From Pelagivirga sediminicola (GTDB taxonomy: Bacteria; Pseudomonadota; Alphaproteobacteria; Rhodobacterales; Rhodobacteraceae): a DNA stretch of 64,000 nucleotides. Both the position numbers and the translations under genes were made by a program. This document shows positions 28,207 through 37,647 of the stretch, in pieces (positions within the stretch are counted from its first letter, which is position 1; each line of letters opens with the position of its first letter). The stretch is taken from contig NZ_QCYH01000001.1 of NCBI RefSeq assembly GCF_003072125.1, forward strand, positions 310,001 to 374,000, read 5' to 3'. The notes beneath the pieces were generated by a model, which was not told the origin of the DNA, made no database searches, and was given only the letters and a program-made list of their open reading frames with translations.

Positions 28207-30450
28207 ATGAACTTCCAGTCCAGTAGCAAGCAGGATTTCAAGGTCGTCGGCACGCGTGTCGCGCGCCCCGATGGCGTCGACAAGGTGACGGGACGCGCGC
28301 TTTATGGCGCGGATTTCAACGTTCCCGGCTGCCAGGTGGGGCTGATCCTGCGCAGCCCGCACGCCCATGCGCGCATCGACAATATCGACACGTCCGAGGC
28401 GCTGGCCCTGCCCGGCGTCAAGGCCGTCGTCACCTCCGCCGATTGGGGCGTGCCCGAGGATGAAGGGCTGCGCGACGTGCAGGACAACTGCCTTGCGCGC
28501 GGCAAGGTGCTGTATGACGGGCACGCGGTGGCGGCGGTTGCGGCCAAGGACATGGTCACCGCCAGGGCGGCGCTCAAGCTGATCCGCGTCGATTACACGC
28601 CCTTGCCCCATGTCACCGACGTGGACGAGGCAATGAAGCCGGATGCGCCAGTGGTGCAGGAGGCCCGCGCCGATGAGAGCGTGCCCGAGGGGAGCGGCCC
28701 GAACGTCACGCATTACTGCGAATTCGGACATGGAGATCTGGACGCCGGCTTTGCCAAGGCGGACACCGTCATCGAACGCAGCTTTACCACCGCCGCGACC
28801 CATCAGGGCTATATCGAGCCGCATGCCTGCGTTGCCTCCTACGGCAATGACGGCAAGGCGGATCTTTGGTGCACCACGCAAGGCCAGTATCTGGTGCGCG
28901 ATCTGTGCGCCGGGATCATGGGCATGGAAGGCAGCCAGCTGCGCGTCACCCCGTCCGAGATCGGCGGCGGATTCGGCGGCAAGACCACCGTGTTCATCGA
29001 GCCTGTCGCGCTCGCGCTCAGCCGCAAGGCGGGCCGTCCCGTCAAGATCGTGATGAGCCGCGTCGACGTCTTTCGCGCCACCGGCCCCACCGTGTCCTCC
29101 TCGATGGATGTGCGCATCGGCATGACCAAGGACGGGCGCATCACCGCGGGCGAGGCCAAGCTGCGCTATCAGGGCGGCGCGTTTCCCTGCGGCACCGTCG
29201 ACATGGGCGCGCAGGCCGCTTTTGCCGCCTATGACATGGAGGCGGTGCGCACCCGGGGCTGGAACGCGCTGACCAACCGCCCCAAGGAGGCCGCCTATCG
29301 CGCGCCCGGCGCGCCGATGGCGATCTATGCCGTCGAAAGCGTGGTCGACGAGCTGTGCCAGCAGCTGGAGCTCGATCCGCTGGACGTGCGCCTGAAAAAC
29401 GCCGCCGATGCGGGGACCAAGGCGTCCTACGGCGTCACATTCGACCAGATCGGCCTGCGCGCCACGCTGGAGGCGGCCAAGGAGCACGCCCATTACCACG
29501 CGCCCTTGGGCGAAAATCAGGGGCGCGGGCTCAGCTGTGGCTTCTGGTTCAACTTTGGCGGCAACACCTCGGTATCATTGGCGATCAACGCCGACGGGAC
29601 CGCCTCGGTGACCGAAGGCAACCCCGATATCGGCGGCAGCCGCGCGTCGATCAGCATGATGGCGGCCGAGGAGCTGGGCATCCCCTATGACAAGGTGCGC
29701 ACCTTCATCACCGACACCGGCAGTCTGGGCCAGAACGACGTGACCGACGGATCGCGCGTGACCTTCGCGGTGGGCCTCGCCACGATCAAGGCCGCGCGCG
29801 CCGCCATTCAGGTGATGTGCGCGCGCGCCGCGAAAATCTGGGGCATCGACGAGGACGCGGTGATCTGGGAGGACGGCGCCGCCAAACCTTCGGGGCCGAA
29901 CGCCGGTGATTTCGAGCCGATGACATTGGCCGAGATCGCCGCGATCTCGTCGGAAACCGGCGGGCCGATCGCGGGCCATCACGAGGTCAATGCCGAAGGC
30001 GCCGGCGTCAGCTTTGGCGTGCATCTGGCCGATGTCGAGGTCGACCCCGAAACCGGCGCGACAACCGTGCTGCGCTACACCGTGTTTCAGGACGCAGGCA
30101 AGGCCGTGCATCCCGATTATGTCGAGGGACAGATGCAGGGCGGCGCGGCGCAGGGCATCGGCTGGGCGCTGAACGAGGAATACATCTATGACGAGGATGG
30201 CCGCCTGCAGAATGCGGGCTTCCTCGATTACCGGATTCCCGTGGCATCGGACCTGCCCGCCATCGACACCGTGATCCTCGAGATCCCCAACCCCGGCCAC
30301 CCCTACGGCGTGCGCGGCGTGGGCGAGACGCCAATCGTGCCGCCGCTGGCCGCGCTGTCGAACGCGGTCAGCCGTGCCGTGGGCGTGCGCTTGCACGAGT
30401 TGCCGATGTCGCCGCCCAAGATCCTCAAGGCGATCATGGCGCAGGGCTGA
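28207..30450 (+). CDS. Molybdenum hydroxylase large (molybdopterin) subunit, cluster 1
   Basis: A 747-residue xanthine dehydrogenase-family catalytic subunit that hydroxylates its substrate with water at a Mo-MCD site. Visible are the N-terminal hammerhead domain (GVDKVTGRALYGADF), the cofactor-binding IGGGFGGKT, and the catalytic Glu in GVGETPIVPPLAAL near the C-terminus. The position that reads AYRCSFR in true CO dehydrogenase and AYRGAGR in form II is AYRAPGAP here, so it is neither. The aldehyde or N-heterocycle substrate is unknown. Divergent tungstate importer genes and a downstream MoaD-like gene mark this as a metal-pterin locus. Confidence 0.9.
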   Translation: MNFQSSSKQDFKVVGTRVARPDGVDKVTGRALYGADFNVPGCQVGLILRSPHAHARIDNIDTSEALALPGVKAVVTSADWGVPEDEGLRDVQDNCLARGKVLYDGHAVAAVAAKDMVTARAALKLIRVDYTPLPHVTDVDEAMKPDAPVVQEARADESVPEGSGPNVTHYCEFGHGDLDAGFAKADTVIERSFTTAATHQGYIEPHACVASYGNDGKADLWCTTQGQYLVRDLCAGIMGMEGSQLRVTPSEIGGGFGGKTTVFIEPVALALSRKAGRPVKIVMSRVDVFRATGPTVSSSMDVRIGMTKDGRITAGEAKLRYQGGAFPCGTVDMGAQAAFAAYDMEAVRTRGWNALTNRPKEAAYRAPGAPMAIYAVESVVDELCQQLELDPLDVRLKNAADAGTKASYGVTFDQIGLRATLEAAKEHAHYHAPLGENQGRGLSCGFWFNFGGNTSVSLAINADGTASVTEGNPDIGGSRASISMMAAEELGIPYDKVRTFITDTGSLGQNDVTDGSRVTFAVGLATIKAARAAIQVMCARAAKIWGIDEDAVIWEDGAAKPSGPNAGDFEPMTLAEIAAISSETGGPIAGHHEVNAEGAGVSFGVHLADVEVDPETGATTVLRYTVFQDAGKAVHPDYVEGQMQGGAAQGIGWALNEEYIYDEDGRLQNAGFLDYRIPVASDLPAIDTVILEIPNPGHPYGVRGVGETPIVPPLAALSNAVSRAVGVRLHELPMSPPKILKAIMAQG

Positions 30451-30453
30451 GCC

Positions 30454-30699
30454 ATGGTGGCTGTGAAGCTCTGGGGATCCTTGCGGGATCTGGCGGAGGG
30501 CCAGGAAGTGGTTGAGGTGGAGGCCAGCAATTTCAAGGAGTTGCTGGACGCTCTTGCCGCGAAACATCCGGCGCTGAAGCCGCAGATCGACCGCGGGGTA
30601 TCGCTCGCGGTCGACGGGCTGGTGTATCGAAACTCATGGTTTACCGAGGTCAGGCCGGACAGCGAAGTGGTGCTCATGCCCTATATGAAGGGTGGCTGA
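30454..30699 (+). CDS. MoaD/ThiS-like sulfur carrier protein
   Basis: An 81-residue ubiquitin-fold protein ending in the di-glycine tail KGG that is adenylated and thiocarboxylated in MoaD-type carriers. MVAVKLWGSLRDLAEGQEVV and the middle FKELLDALAAKHPALKPQI fit the family. It starts three bases after the large subunit stop and is plainly in the same operon. It is not next to moaE or moaA. A carrier dedicated to this enzyme (for cofactor sulfuration, or as seen beside tungsten aldehyde oxidoreductases) is a possibility, but unproven. Confidence 0.8.
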   Translation: MVAVKLWGSLRDLAEGQEVVEVEASNFKELLDALAAKHPALKPQIDRGVSLAVDGLVYRNSWFTEVRPDSEVVLMPYMKGG

Positions 30700-30725
30700 C
30701 CCGCCCTGACGGGGCGCCTCCCGGC

Positions 30726-31145
30726 TCAAGGGGATCCCCCGCTGCCGAAAAACTGGCCGTGCCCGATATGAAACCGCTCATCGCCGAAGACCTCGGCGCG
30801 CCGGGCGGAGTGGCGCATGCTGAAGCTCCCGCCCCAGTCATGCGGATCATCGTCAGTCCGCGCGCTCAGTCCCCACGCGTGACGCGCACCGGCAGCCAGC
30901 ACCAAACCGCCAGCGGGCAAGGCGTTCTGCGGCGGTTGAATGGAGGTGTCCAAGACCCGCAAGTCGAACGCCTCCAGAAAACCGGGGGTCAGGGTCCGCG
31001 GCTCGGCGCCGGTGTTTTCGATGGTCATCTCGCCCAGCTGCATCAGGGTGAGATCCGCATCATCCGGCGACGGGCCAAGCCGGACGATTTGCGGGACAAA
31101 CGCGATCTTCAGATCCTCGTAGAGGATGCCCGCCGGACGCCGCAT
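30726..31145 (-). CDS. Unidentified protein, possibly the C-terminal part of a frameshifted gene
   Basis: A 139-codon frame with codon use like true genes here (GC-rich third positions), not recognised as any family. Segments such as LTLMQLGEMTIENTGAEPRT and GLVLAAGARHAWGL suggest a soluble beta-rich domain. Its ATG has no convincing Shine-Dalgarno and lies inside the last part of the upstream frame (31060-31362), which has a membrane anchor but loses good codon use exactly where this frame begins. The two may be one ~210-residue anchored protein interrupted by a one-base shift near 31142-31155. It converges with the MoaD-like gene. Confidence 0.5.
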   Translation of the reverse strand: MRRPAGILYEDLKIAFVPQIVRLGPSPDDADLTLMQLGEMTIENTGAEPRTLTPGFLEAFDLRVLDTSIQPPQNALPAGGLVLAAGARHAWGLSARTDDDPHDWGGSFSMRHSARRAEVFGDERFHIGHGQFFGSGGSP

Positions 31146-31362
31146 TGCATCGCAAACCGACCTGCTCTGCCCGGCTCATGGGGCGCCACGCGACGGTCCC
31201 GTCCTTGATCCGGTAGCCGGACGCGCGGCTGTCCTCGGACGGGGCGCGCGGCGCGTCCGAATTTCCTGGGCGCAGGGCCACCGCCAGCGCGATCAGGGGG
31301 ATGGCCGCGGCAATCCACACCCAGCGGCGGCGCTGTCGCATGATCTGCGAGGGTCTTTTCAT
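31060..31362 (-). CDS. Unidentified membrane-anchored protein fragment
   Basis: A 100-residue frame: a basic N-terminus (MKRPSQIMRQRRRW), one membrane span (about residues 14-32), then a soluble part with GYRIKDGTVAWRPMSRAEQVGL. Codon use is good up to about that point. The remaining ~30 codons use rare triplets and overlap the better-looking frame 30726-31145. I read this as the 5' part of a gene that either overlaps a second gene or carries a frameshift. It is divergent from the nos operon. No family is recognised. Confidence 0.5.
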   Translation of the reverse strand: MKRPSQIMRQRRRWVWIAAAIPLIALAVALRPGNSDAPRAPSEDSRASGYRIKDGTVAWRPMSRAEQVGLRCNAASGGHPLRGSEDRVCPANRPAWPVAG

Positions 31363-31679
31363 GGTGAACCGGTTTGAAATGGTCAGGAGCGTGATCGAAC
31401 GATGCAGGCGACGCGTATGGCATGCAAGCGCAGAGGGGCAGGTTTGCTACCCGTTTTCGCAATGCCGCCATCACCTGCGCGGCGCTGCTCGGACTTCACC
31501 AAGCCGCCCCGCGCAGAAGGCCATGCTTCACCTCACGTGCAATTTATGGTAGCCGAGTATTGGATTTGCGCACCCCTGCGCTGCAAATGCCTCTGCGTTA
31601 CGTCGCGGCGCCTGTCAAAAGACTTGCCGAATTTGACCTAGCGCAAACAACTTTGCGCTGCCGGTTGGTATCGAGCCTT
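31363..31679. other. Intergenic region upstream of the nos operon
   Basis: 317 bases with no convincing gene; frames across it lack starts or have poor codon use. It is less GC-rich than its surroundings towards 31540-31680. It holds the NnrR/FNR-like palindrome at 31633-31646 and should contain the promoters of divergent nosC and the minus-strand membrane-anchored gene. Confidence 0.6.
31633..31646 (+). promoter_or_regulatory. NnrR/FNR-family binding site upstream of nosC
   Basis: TTGAC-CTAG-CGCAA has the TTGNN-N4-NNCAA spacing of FNR/CRP-type sites. The CGCAA half fits the TTGCG-N4-CGCAA form known for Rhodobacter NnrR, the NO-responsive activator of denitrification genes. Its centre is about 40 bases from the nosC ATG. 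Confidence 0.6.
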
Positions 31680-32141
31680 ATGAACAACGCCCTCCCCCTT
31701 GTTTTGCGTCTGATTCTGGCGGTTTGCCTGACGCTCTATGGCCCGTTGGCGATGGCGGGCGCAGGCGGCGGTGCATCCGTCACGATGGAGATCTGCGCAA
31801 ACGGCGCGGCGCAAACGGTGCGCGTTTCACTGGGCACGGACGCGCCAGCGTCGGCCGCGCATGAATGCTGCGACTGCACGGCTTGCGGTGGCGGACCCGA
31901 TATCGATCTGCAGGCCCCTTCAAGCGCGCAAGCCGCGCCAAACCCGGCGCAGCTGGCACAGCACGCCGCCCGCCCGGCAGCGCCGGCGCAATACAGGAAT
32001 ATCCGCCCGTTGCCGCGCGCCCCTCCGGCGCCGCGCGTCTCCATGCAGACCCACGACGGCGTGATCGTTTGCGATCATTCCACCCCCGGTCAGGACATGC
32101 GCGGCAGCGGGCGACACCTTTCAAAGGACGCCTCCGCATGA
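31680..32141 (+). CDS. nosC: NosC-like exported protein of the N2O reductase operon
   Basis: A 153-residue protein with a signal peptide (residues 1-26, ending AMA) and a compact cysteine motif HECCDCTACGG (C-x2-C-x2-C), then a Pro/Ala-rich tail. A small protein with a CXXCXXC motif ahead of nosR is called NosC in Paracoccus; the position and motif here match, though the function is undefined and overall conservation cannot be judged by eye. The stop overlaps the nosR start (ATGA). There is no good Shine-Dalgarno before the ATG. Copper handling is a reasonable guess for the cysteine motif. Confidence 0.65.
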   Translation: MNNALPLVLRLILAVCLTLYGPLAMAGAGGGASVTMEICANGAAQTVRVSLGTDAPASAAHECCDCTACGGGPDIDLQAPSSAQAAPNPAQLAQHAARPAAPAQYRNIRPLPRAPPAPRVSMQTHDGVIVCDHSTPGQDMRGSGRHLSKDASA

Positions 32142-34360
32142 CGACCCTCCGATCCCTCCTCCAGATCCTTTCCCTTGCGACGGCGATGCTGCTGTCCGGC
32201 GGCCCTGCCCTTGCGCAGTCGGTCCTGTCCAAGCTGCTGCCGGACGTGCAGCCCTCCAGCTTGGTCGAGGGCGCCGATGCGTTCGGCGCAACCCACCCGG
32301 ACATTCCCGCGGTTCAGGTTCTGAAGGGAGGCCAGCAGATCGGCTGGGCCTTCGTGACCTCCGATTTCGTCTCGACGACCGGGTATTCCGGCAAGCCGAT
32401 CGACACGATGGTCGCGGTGGACGACGGGGCGCAGGTGATCGGCGTCGAACTGGTCAAGCATGCCGAGCCGATCGTCCTGATCGGCATTCCCGATTCCAAA
32501 ATCAAGGCGCTGGTGGCCGAATATCGCGGTCTCGATCTGGTGGCCGAGGCGGAAAGCGGCGGCACATCGCACCAGCTCGACATCATTTCCGGCGCGACGG
32601 TGACAATCATGGTCATCGACGATTCGATCATCCGCGCGGGACTGAAAGTGGCGCGCCAGCTGGGCCTTGGCGGGCTGGCCGTCGAGGCGCCCGATACCGG
32701 CCCGAAATTCGAGATAGACCCGGACGCGCAGGCGGCCGATGACTGGATGACGCTGGAGGGCGACGGCACGCTGCGCCGCCTGTCGCTGGATGTCGGGCAG
32801 GTCAACGCGGCCTTCGCGGCGATGGAGGATCCGCGCGCCGCCAAACGCGCGCTGACCGAGGCGCCCGAGACCACCTTCATCGAAATGCAGGCGGCGCTGG
32901 TGTCGCATCCCGCGATCGCGCGTTCCCTGCTGGGCGAGGCAGAGGCCGCCAATCTGGCGACTTGGCTTGACGAAGGCGAGCATGCGGTCGCGATCTTCGG
33001 CCGGGGGCTCTATTCCTTCAAGGGATCGGGCTATGTGCGCGGCGGCATCTTCGACCGGATCGTGCTGATTCAGGACGATATCTCGGTCCGGTTCCGCGAC
33101 CGGATGCACAAGCGAATCAACACCATCGCCGCAGACGGCGCGCCCGTCTTCAACGAGGCGGACATGTTCAAGATCCCGGCAGACAGCGGCTTTGACCCGA
33201 CGCAGCCGTTCCGCATCCAGCTTCTGGTGCAGCGCGACGTGGCGGCGATCGAAAAGGTCTTTACCACCTTCGATCTGGGCTATGAGCTGCCCGCGAAATA
33301 CCTGCGCTCGGTCGCGCCTGCGCCCGCCGCCGAGGTTCCCGGCGCGGTCGAGGAGGTCACGGCACAGTCCGAACTCGACGCGCAACAGGCTCTCTGGAAA
33401 CGCATATGGGAGGCCAAGACGCCGCAGATCGCGGTGCTGGCGATCATGCTGGCCGTGCTGACCGGCGTCTTTTTCTTCCAGACCTTCGCCACGCGCAACG
33501 AGCGGCGGTTCTTCTGGTTCCGCATCGCCTTCCTGACCGTCACGCTGGTCTATCTGGGCTGGTATGCCAATGCGCAGCTGTCGGTGGTCAACCTGATGGC
33601 GCTGTTTCATTCGCTGATCACCGGCTTCAGCTGGCAGGCGTTCCTTCTGGATCCGCTGACCTTCATCCTGTGGTTCTCGGTGGCGGCCGCGCTGATCTTC
33701 TGGGGGCGCGGGGCCTATTGCGGCTGGCTGTGCCCGTTCGGTGCGCTGCAGGAATTGCTGAACCGCGTGGCCAAGGCATTGCGCATCCCGCAATGGACCC
33801 TGCCCTGGGGCCTGCATGAGCGGCTCTGGCCGCTGAAATACATGATCTTCCTGGGGCTGTTCGGCGTGTCGCTGACCAGCATCGAGCAGGCCGAGCGCCT
33901 GGCCGAGGTCGAGCCGTTCAAGACCGCGATCATCCTCAATTTCGTGCGCGCCTGGCCCTTCGTCGCCTATGCCGCCGCGCTGCTGATCGCGGGGCTTTTC
34001 GTCGAGCGGTTCTTCTGCCGCTACCTCTGCCCGCTGGGCGCGGCGCTGGCGATTCCGGCGCGGCTGCGCATGTTCGACTGGCTCAAGCGGTATCACGAGT
34101 GCGGAAACCCCTGCCAGACCTGCGCGCATGAATGCCCGGTGCAGTCCATTCACCCCACCGGCGAGATCAACCCGAACGAGTGCATCAACTGTCTGCACTG
34201 CCAGGTTCTGTACCAGTCCACCACCAAATGCCCCGTCGTCATCAAGAAACTGAAACGCCGCGGCACCACCGGCGCCGCCCCCGGCAAGGGCACCGTGCCG
34301 AATCTGGGCCGCGACATTTCGGGGCATCCGAACCAACCCAAAACCCAAACCACAACGTGA
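32138..34360 (+). CDS. nosR: NosR, N2O reductase maturation/electron-transfer flavoprotein
   Basis: A 740-residue membrane flavo-iron-sulfur protein required for nosZ expression and for feeding electrons to NosZ. The order is a signal peptide (to ~26), a periplasmic FMN-binding domain with the flavinylation-type SGATVT near residue 150, membrane helices in the second half, NosR/NapH-type cysteine motifs [11 protein letters not shown] and [11 protein letters not shown], and a cytoplasmic ferredoxin-like end with [14 protein letters not shown] and CINCLHC. The gene is complete, lies second in the operon, and is followed 11 bases later by nosZ. Confidence 0.96.
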   Translation: MTTLRSLLQILSLATAMLLSGGPALAQSVLSKLLPDVQPSSLVEGADAFGATHPDIPAVQVLKGGQQIGWAFVTSDFVSTTGYSGKPIDTMVAVDDGAQVIGVELVKHAEPIVLIGIPDSKIKALVAEYRGLDLVAEAESGGTSHQLDIISGATVTIMVIDDSIIRAGLKVARQLGLGGLAVEAPDTGPKFEIDPDAQAADDWMTLEGDGTLRRLSLDVGQVNAAFAAMEDPRAAKRALTEAPETTFIEMQAALVSHPAIARSLLGEAEAANLATWLDEGEHAVAIFGRGLYSFKGSGYVRGGIFDRIVLIQDDISVRFRDRMHKRINTIAADGAPVFNEADMFKIPADSGFDPTQPFRIQLLVQRDVAAIEKVFTTFDLGYELPAKYLRSVAPAPAAEVPGAVEEVTAQSELDAQQALWKRIWEAKTPQIAVLAIMLAVLTGVFFFQTFATRNERRFFWFRIAFLTVTLVYLGWYANAQLSVVNLMALFHSLITGFSWQAFLLDPLTFILWFSVAAALIFWGRGAYCGWLCPFGALQELLNRVAKALRIPQWTLPWGLHERLWPLKYMIFLGLFGVSLTSIEQAERLAEVEPFKTAIILNFVRAWPFVAYAAALLIAGLFVERFFCRYLCPLGAALAIPARLRMFDWLKRYHECGNPCQTCAHECPVQSIHPTGEINPNECINCLHCQVLYQSTTKCPVVIKKLKRRGTTGAAPGKGTVPNLGRDISGHPNQPKTQTTT

Positions 34361-34371
34361 AAGGAACGATC

Positions 34372-36312
34372 ATGTCCGAGGGTAAGAAACTTCCCATCTC
34401 GCGGCGCAGCCTTCTGGGCGCGACCGCAGGAGGCGCGGCGCTGGCCGGCGCGCTTGGCAGCCGCGCGATGCTGACAGGCGGGGCCGTTGCGGGCGCCGCA
34501 ACACTGGCAGGCACCACCAGCGCCCGCGCCGCCGCCGACGCCGAAGTGGCGCCCGGCCAGCTGGACGAATTCTATGGCTTCTGGTCCTCGGGCCAGTGCG
34601 GCGAGATGCGCATTCTGGGCATCCCCTCCATGCGCGAGCTGATGCGGATTCCCGTCTTCAACACCTGCTCGGCCACCGGCTGGGGCATTTCCAACGAATC
34701 CAAGAAGATCCTGACCGAGGGCCTTTTGCCCAAGACCAAGGAATATCTGGCCGCGAACGGCCATGAATTTCCGCCCAACGGCGATTTGCACCACCCGCAC
34801 ATGTCCTTCACCGAAGGAAAATATGACGGCCGCTACCTGTTCATGAACGACAAGGCCAACACCCGCGTCGCACGCGTGCGCTGCGACGTGATGAAGTGCG
34901 ACAAGATCATCGAGATCCCCAACGCCAAGGCGATCCACGGCCTGCGTCCGCAGAAATGGCCCCGGACCGACTATGTCTTCTGCAACGGCGAAGACGAAGT
35001 GCCGATGGTCAATGACGGCAAGATCCTGGACGAGCCGGAAAAATACGTGAACTTCTACACCGCCGTGAATGCCGACGAGATGACCGTCGCATGGCAGGTG
35101 ATGGTCACCGGCAACCTCGACAACACCGATTGCGACTATGACGGCAAATACGCCTTCTCGACCTCGTACAACTCGGAAATGGGCATGACCCTCGCCGACA
35201 TGACCGAGGCGGACATGGACCATGTCGTTGTCTTCAACATCAAGGAGATCGAAAAGGGCATCGAAGCGGGCGATTACCAGGAGCTGAACGGCGTCAAGGT
35301 GATCGACGGGCGCAAGGGTCAGAACAAGAAATACACCCGCTATATCCCGATCCCGAACAACCCGCATGGCTGCAACATGGCGCCCGACAAGATCCACCTG
35401 TGCATCGCGGGCAAACTGTCGCCCACCGTGTCGGTGATCGACGTGCGCAAGCTGGACGCGGTGTTCGACGAGGATGCCGATCCGCGCAGCGTCGTCGTGG
35501 CCGAGCCCGAGCTGGGCCTTGGGCCGCTTCACACCTGCTTTGACGGGACGGGCCGCGCCTATACGACGCTCTTCCTCGACAGCCAGGTGGTGGTGTGGGA
35601 CATCGAAAAGGCGATCCAGCTTTACAATGGCGAGGATGTCGATCCGATCATCACCAAGCAGGACGTGCATTACCAGCCCGGCCACAACTCGACCGTGATG
35701 GGCGAAACGCTGGAGGCGAGCGCCAAGTACTACCTGACGATGAACAAGTTCTCCAAGGACCGGTTCCTCAATGTCGGACCGCTCAAGCCCGAGAACGAGC
35801 AGCTCTTTGCCATCGACGGCGACACCCTGACGTTGCTCCATGACGGCCCCACCTTCGCCGAGCCGCATGACGCGATCCTGGTCGATCCCAGCAAGGTGAA
35901 CCCCAAATCGGTCTGGGACCGCAACGACCCGATGTGGGCCGATGTGCGCGCGCAGGCCGAAAAGGACGGCGTCGATCTGGACGACTGGCAGGAAGAGGTC
36001 ATTCGCGACGGCAACAAGGTGCGCGTCTACATGTCCGCGAACGCGCCCAGCTTCTCGCTGGAATCGTTCACGGTGCAGCAGGGCGACGAAGTGACCGTCA
36101 TCGTGACCAACCTCGATGACATCGACGACCTGACGCATGGCTTTACCATGGGCAACCACGGCGTGGCGATGGAAGTGGCGCCCCAGGCGACCGCCTCCGT
36201 CACCTTCGTTGCGGCCCAGCCGGGCGTCTTCTGGTACTATTGCCAGTGGTTCTGCCACGCGCTCCACATGGAGATGCGCGGCCGGATGTTTGTCGAACCG
36301 AAGGCAAGCTGA
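34372..36312 (+). CDS. nosZ: Nitrous oxide reductase NosZ (clade I)
   Basis: A periplasmic copper enzyme reducing N2O to N2. It is 646 residues. The Tat signal ([18 protein letters not shown], twin Arg near residues 10-11) places it in the Tat-exported clade I. A seven-bladed propeller follows, supplying the His ligands of CuZ (for example DLHHPHMS and GPLHTC). The cupredoxin domain at the C-terminus carries the CuA site [12 protein letters not shown]. The ATG at 34372 follows AAGGAACG. All motifs I could check are intact, so an active enzyme is expected. Confidence 0.97.
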   Translation: MSEGKKLPISRRSLLGATAGGAALAGALGSRAMLTGGAVAGAATLAGTTSARAAADAEVAPGQLDEFYGFWSSGQCGEMRILGIPSMRELMRIPVFNTCSATGWGISNESKKILTEGLLPKTKEYLAANGHEFPPNGDLHHPHMSFTEGKYDGRYLFMNDKANTRVARVRCDVMKCDKIIEIPNAKAIHGLRPQKWPRTDYVFCNGEDEVPMVNDGKILDEPEKYVNFYTAVNADEMTVAWQVMVTGNLDNTDCDYDGKYAFSTSYNSEMGMTLADMTEADMDHVVVFNIKEIEKGIEAGDYQELNGVKVIDGRKGQNKKYTRYIPIPNNPHGCNMAPDKIHLCIAGKLSPTVSVIDVRKLDAVFDEDADPRSVVVAEPELGLGPLHTCFDGTGRAYTTLFLDSQVVVWDIEKAIQLYNGEDVDPIITKQDVHYQPGHNSTVMGETLEASAKYYLTMNKFSKDRFLNVGPLKPENEQLFAIDGDTLTLLHDGPTFAEPHDAILVDPSKVNPKSVWDRNDPMWADVRAQAEKDGVDLDDWQEEVIRDGNKVRVYMSANAPSFSLESFTVQQGDEVTVIVTNLDDIDDLTHGFTMGNHGVAMEVAPQATASVTFVAAQPGVFWYYCQWFCHALHMEMRGRMFVEPKAS

Positions 36313-36315
36313 GCC

Positions 36316-37647
36316 ATGCTGCGCTCCCTGATCTGTGGTCTGTCCGTCCTGATCGCGCTGCCCCTCTGGGCGGCCGAAATAGACGTGGCGCCCGGACCGG
36401 GGAGCCTTGCGAACGCCATCGCCGGGGCCAGCCCCGGCGATGTGCTGACCTTGCGTCCGGGCCGCCACGAGGGCGCCGTCATCATCGACCGCCCGCTGAC
36501 CGTGACCGGCAGCCACGAGGCGATCATCGACGGGATGTCAAACGGCACCGCCGTGACCATCGACGCGGCGGACGTCACCCTGCGGGGCCTGACCGTCACC
36601 GGATCGGGGATGAGCAACAAGGACCTCGATGCCGGCATCAAGATCCTCAAGAAGGCTGACCGCGCCATCGTCGAGGATAACCGCGTTCTGGGCAATCTGC
36701 ACGGCATCGACGTGCATGGCGGCCATGACGCGCAGGTGCGCGGCAACATTATCGAGGGCACGCGCAATCCGCGCATGAACGACCGTGGCAACGGCATCTA
36801 TGTGTGGAACTCGCCCGGCACGCTGGTCGAGGGGAACTCCGTCCGCTGGGGCCGCGACGGCATCTTCTCGAACGCCTCGCGCACGGGAACCTACCGCGAC
36901 AACCTCTTTCGCGACCTGCGTTTTGCCGTGCATTACATGTATACCAACAATTCCGAGGTGTCCGGCAACGTGTCGATCGGCAACCATCTGGGCTATGCGA
37001 TCATGTTCTCCAACCAGGTGATCGTGAAGGACAATCTCAGCCTGTCGGACATCAGCCACGGCGTGATGCTGAACTATGCCAACAATGCCGACGTCTCGGG
37101 CAACCTGGTGCGCGGCGGGGCGGATCGCTGCACCTTCATCTACAACGCGCACAAGAACCTGATCGTCGGCAACCGCTTTGAAGGGTGCAATATCGGCATC
37201 CATTTCACCGCCGGGTCCGAGCGCAACGTGCTGACCGGCAACGCGTTCATCGCCAACCGCACGCAGGTGAAATATGTCGGCACCCGCGACATCGAATGGA
37301 GCTTCGAGGGCCGCGGCAATTACTGGTCCGACCACCCCGGCTTTGACCTCGGCGGTGACGGCATCGCCGACAGCGTTTTTCGCCCCAACGACCTGATGGA
37401 TCATATCCTGTGGTCGCAGCCCGCCGCCGCCCTGCTGACCGGCGCGCCGGCCGTGCAACTGATCCGCTGGGCGCAGTCCAGCTTTCCCGCAACACTGCCC
37501 GGCGGCGTTGTCGACAGCTTTCCGCTGATGCATGCGCCCGAGTTTGCAGTTTCCTCCGAATACACCCAGATGGAGGCCGAAGCCGTCGCCAACAGGGATG
37601 AAAGTGATCTCAATGACTTCGACGTTAACGATCTCGCAACTCACTAA
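36316..37647 (+). CDS. nosD: NosD, periplasmic copper-cluster maturation protein
   Basis: A 443-residue exported protein needed to assemble the CuZ cluster of NosZ together with the NosFY transporter. It has a signal peptide (to about residue 19, LWAAE) followed by a right-handed parallel beta-helix of pectate-lyase/carbohydrate-binding type, seen as recurring N-x-x-x-G-N/ V-x-G-N turns (for example NRVLGNLHGIDVHGG and NNADVSGNLVRGG). It starts three bases after nosZ. Its 3' end overlaps nosF by 35 bases. Confidence 0.94.
   Translation: MLRSLICGLSVLIALPLWAAEIDVAPGPGSLANAIAGASPGDVLTLRPGRHEGAVIIDRPLTVTGSHEAIIDGMSNGTAVTIDAADVTLRGLTVTGSGMSNKDLDAGIKILKKADRAIVEDNRVLGNLHGIDVHGGHDAQVRGNIIEGTRNPRMNDRGNGIYVWNSPGTLVEGNSVRWGRDGIFSNASRTGTYRDNLFRDLRFAVHYMYTNNSEVSGNVSIGNHLGYAIMFSNQVIVKDNLSLSDISHGVMLNYANNADVSGNLVRGGADRCTFIYNAHKNLIVGNRFEGCNIGIHFTAGSERNVLTGNAFIANRTQVKYVGTRDIEWSFEGRGNYWSDHPGFDLGGDGIADSVFRPNDLMDHILWSQPAAALLTGAPAVQLIRWAQSSFPATLPGGVVDSFPLMHAPEFAVSSEYTQMEAEAVANRDESDLNDFDVNDLATH

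Noticed and set aside
28207..30450. CO dehydrogenase CoxL for the cluster-1 large subunit
   Set aside because: The active-site loop reads AYRAPGAP. Form I needs AYRCSFR, and the form II motif AYRGAGR is also absent, so only the broad family name is justified.
34150..36516. A 788-codon open frame on the minus strand opposite nosZ
   Set aside because: It is the antisense shadow of nosZ/nosR, produced by high GC third positions. The translation is His/Arg/Ala-rich without family motifs.
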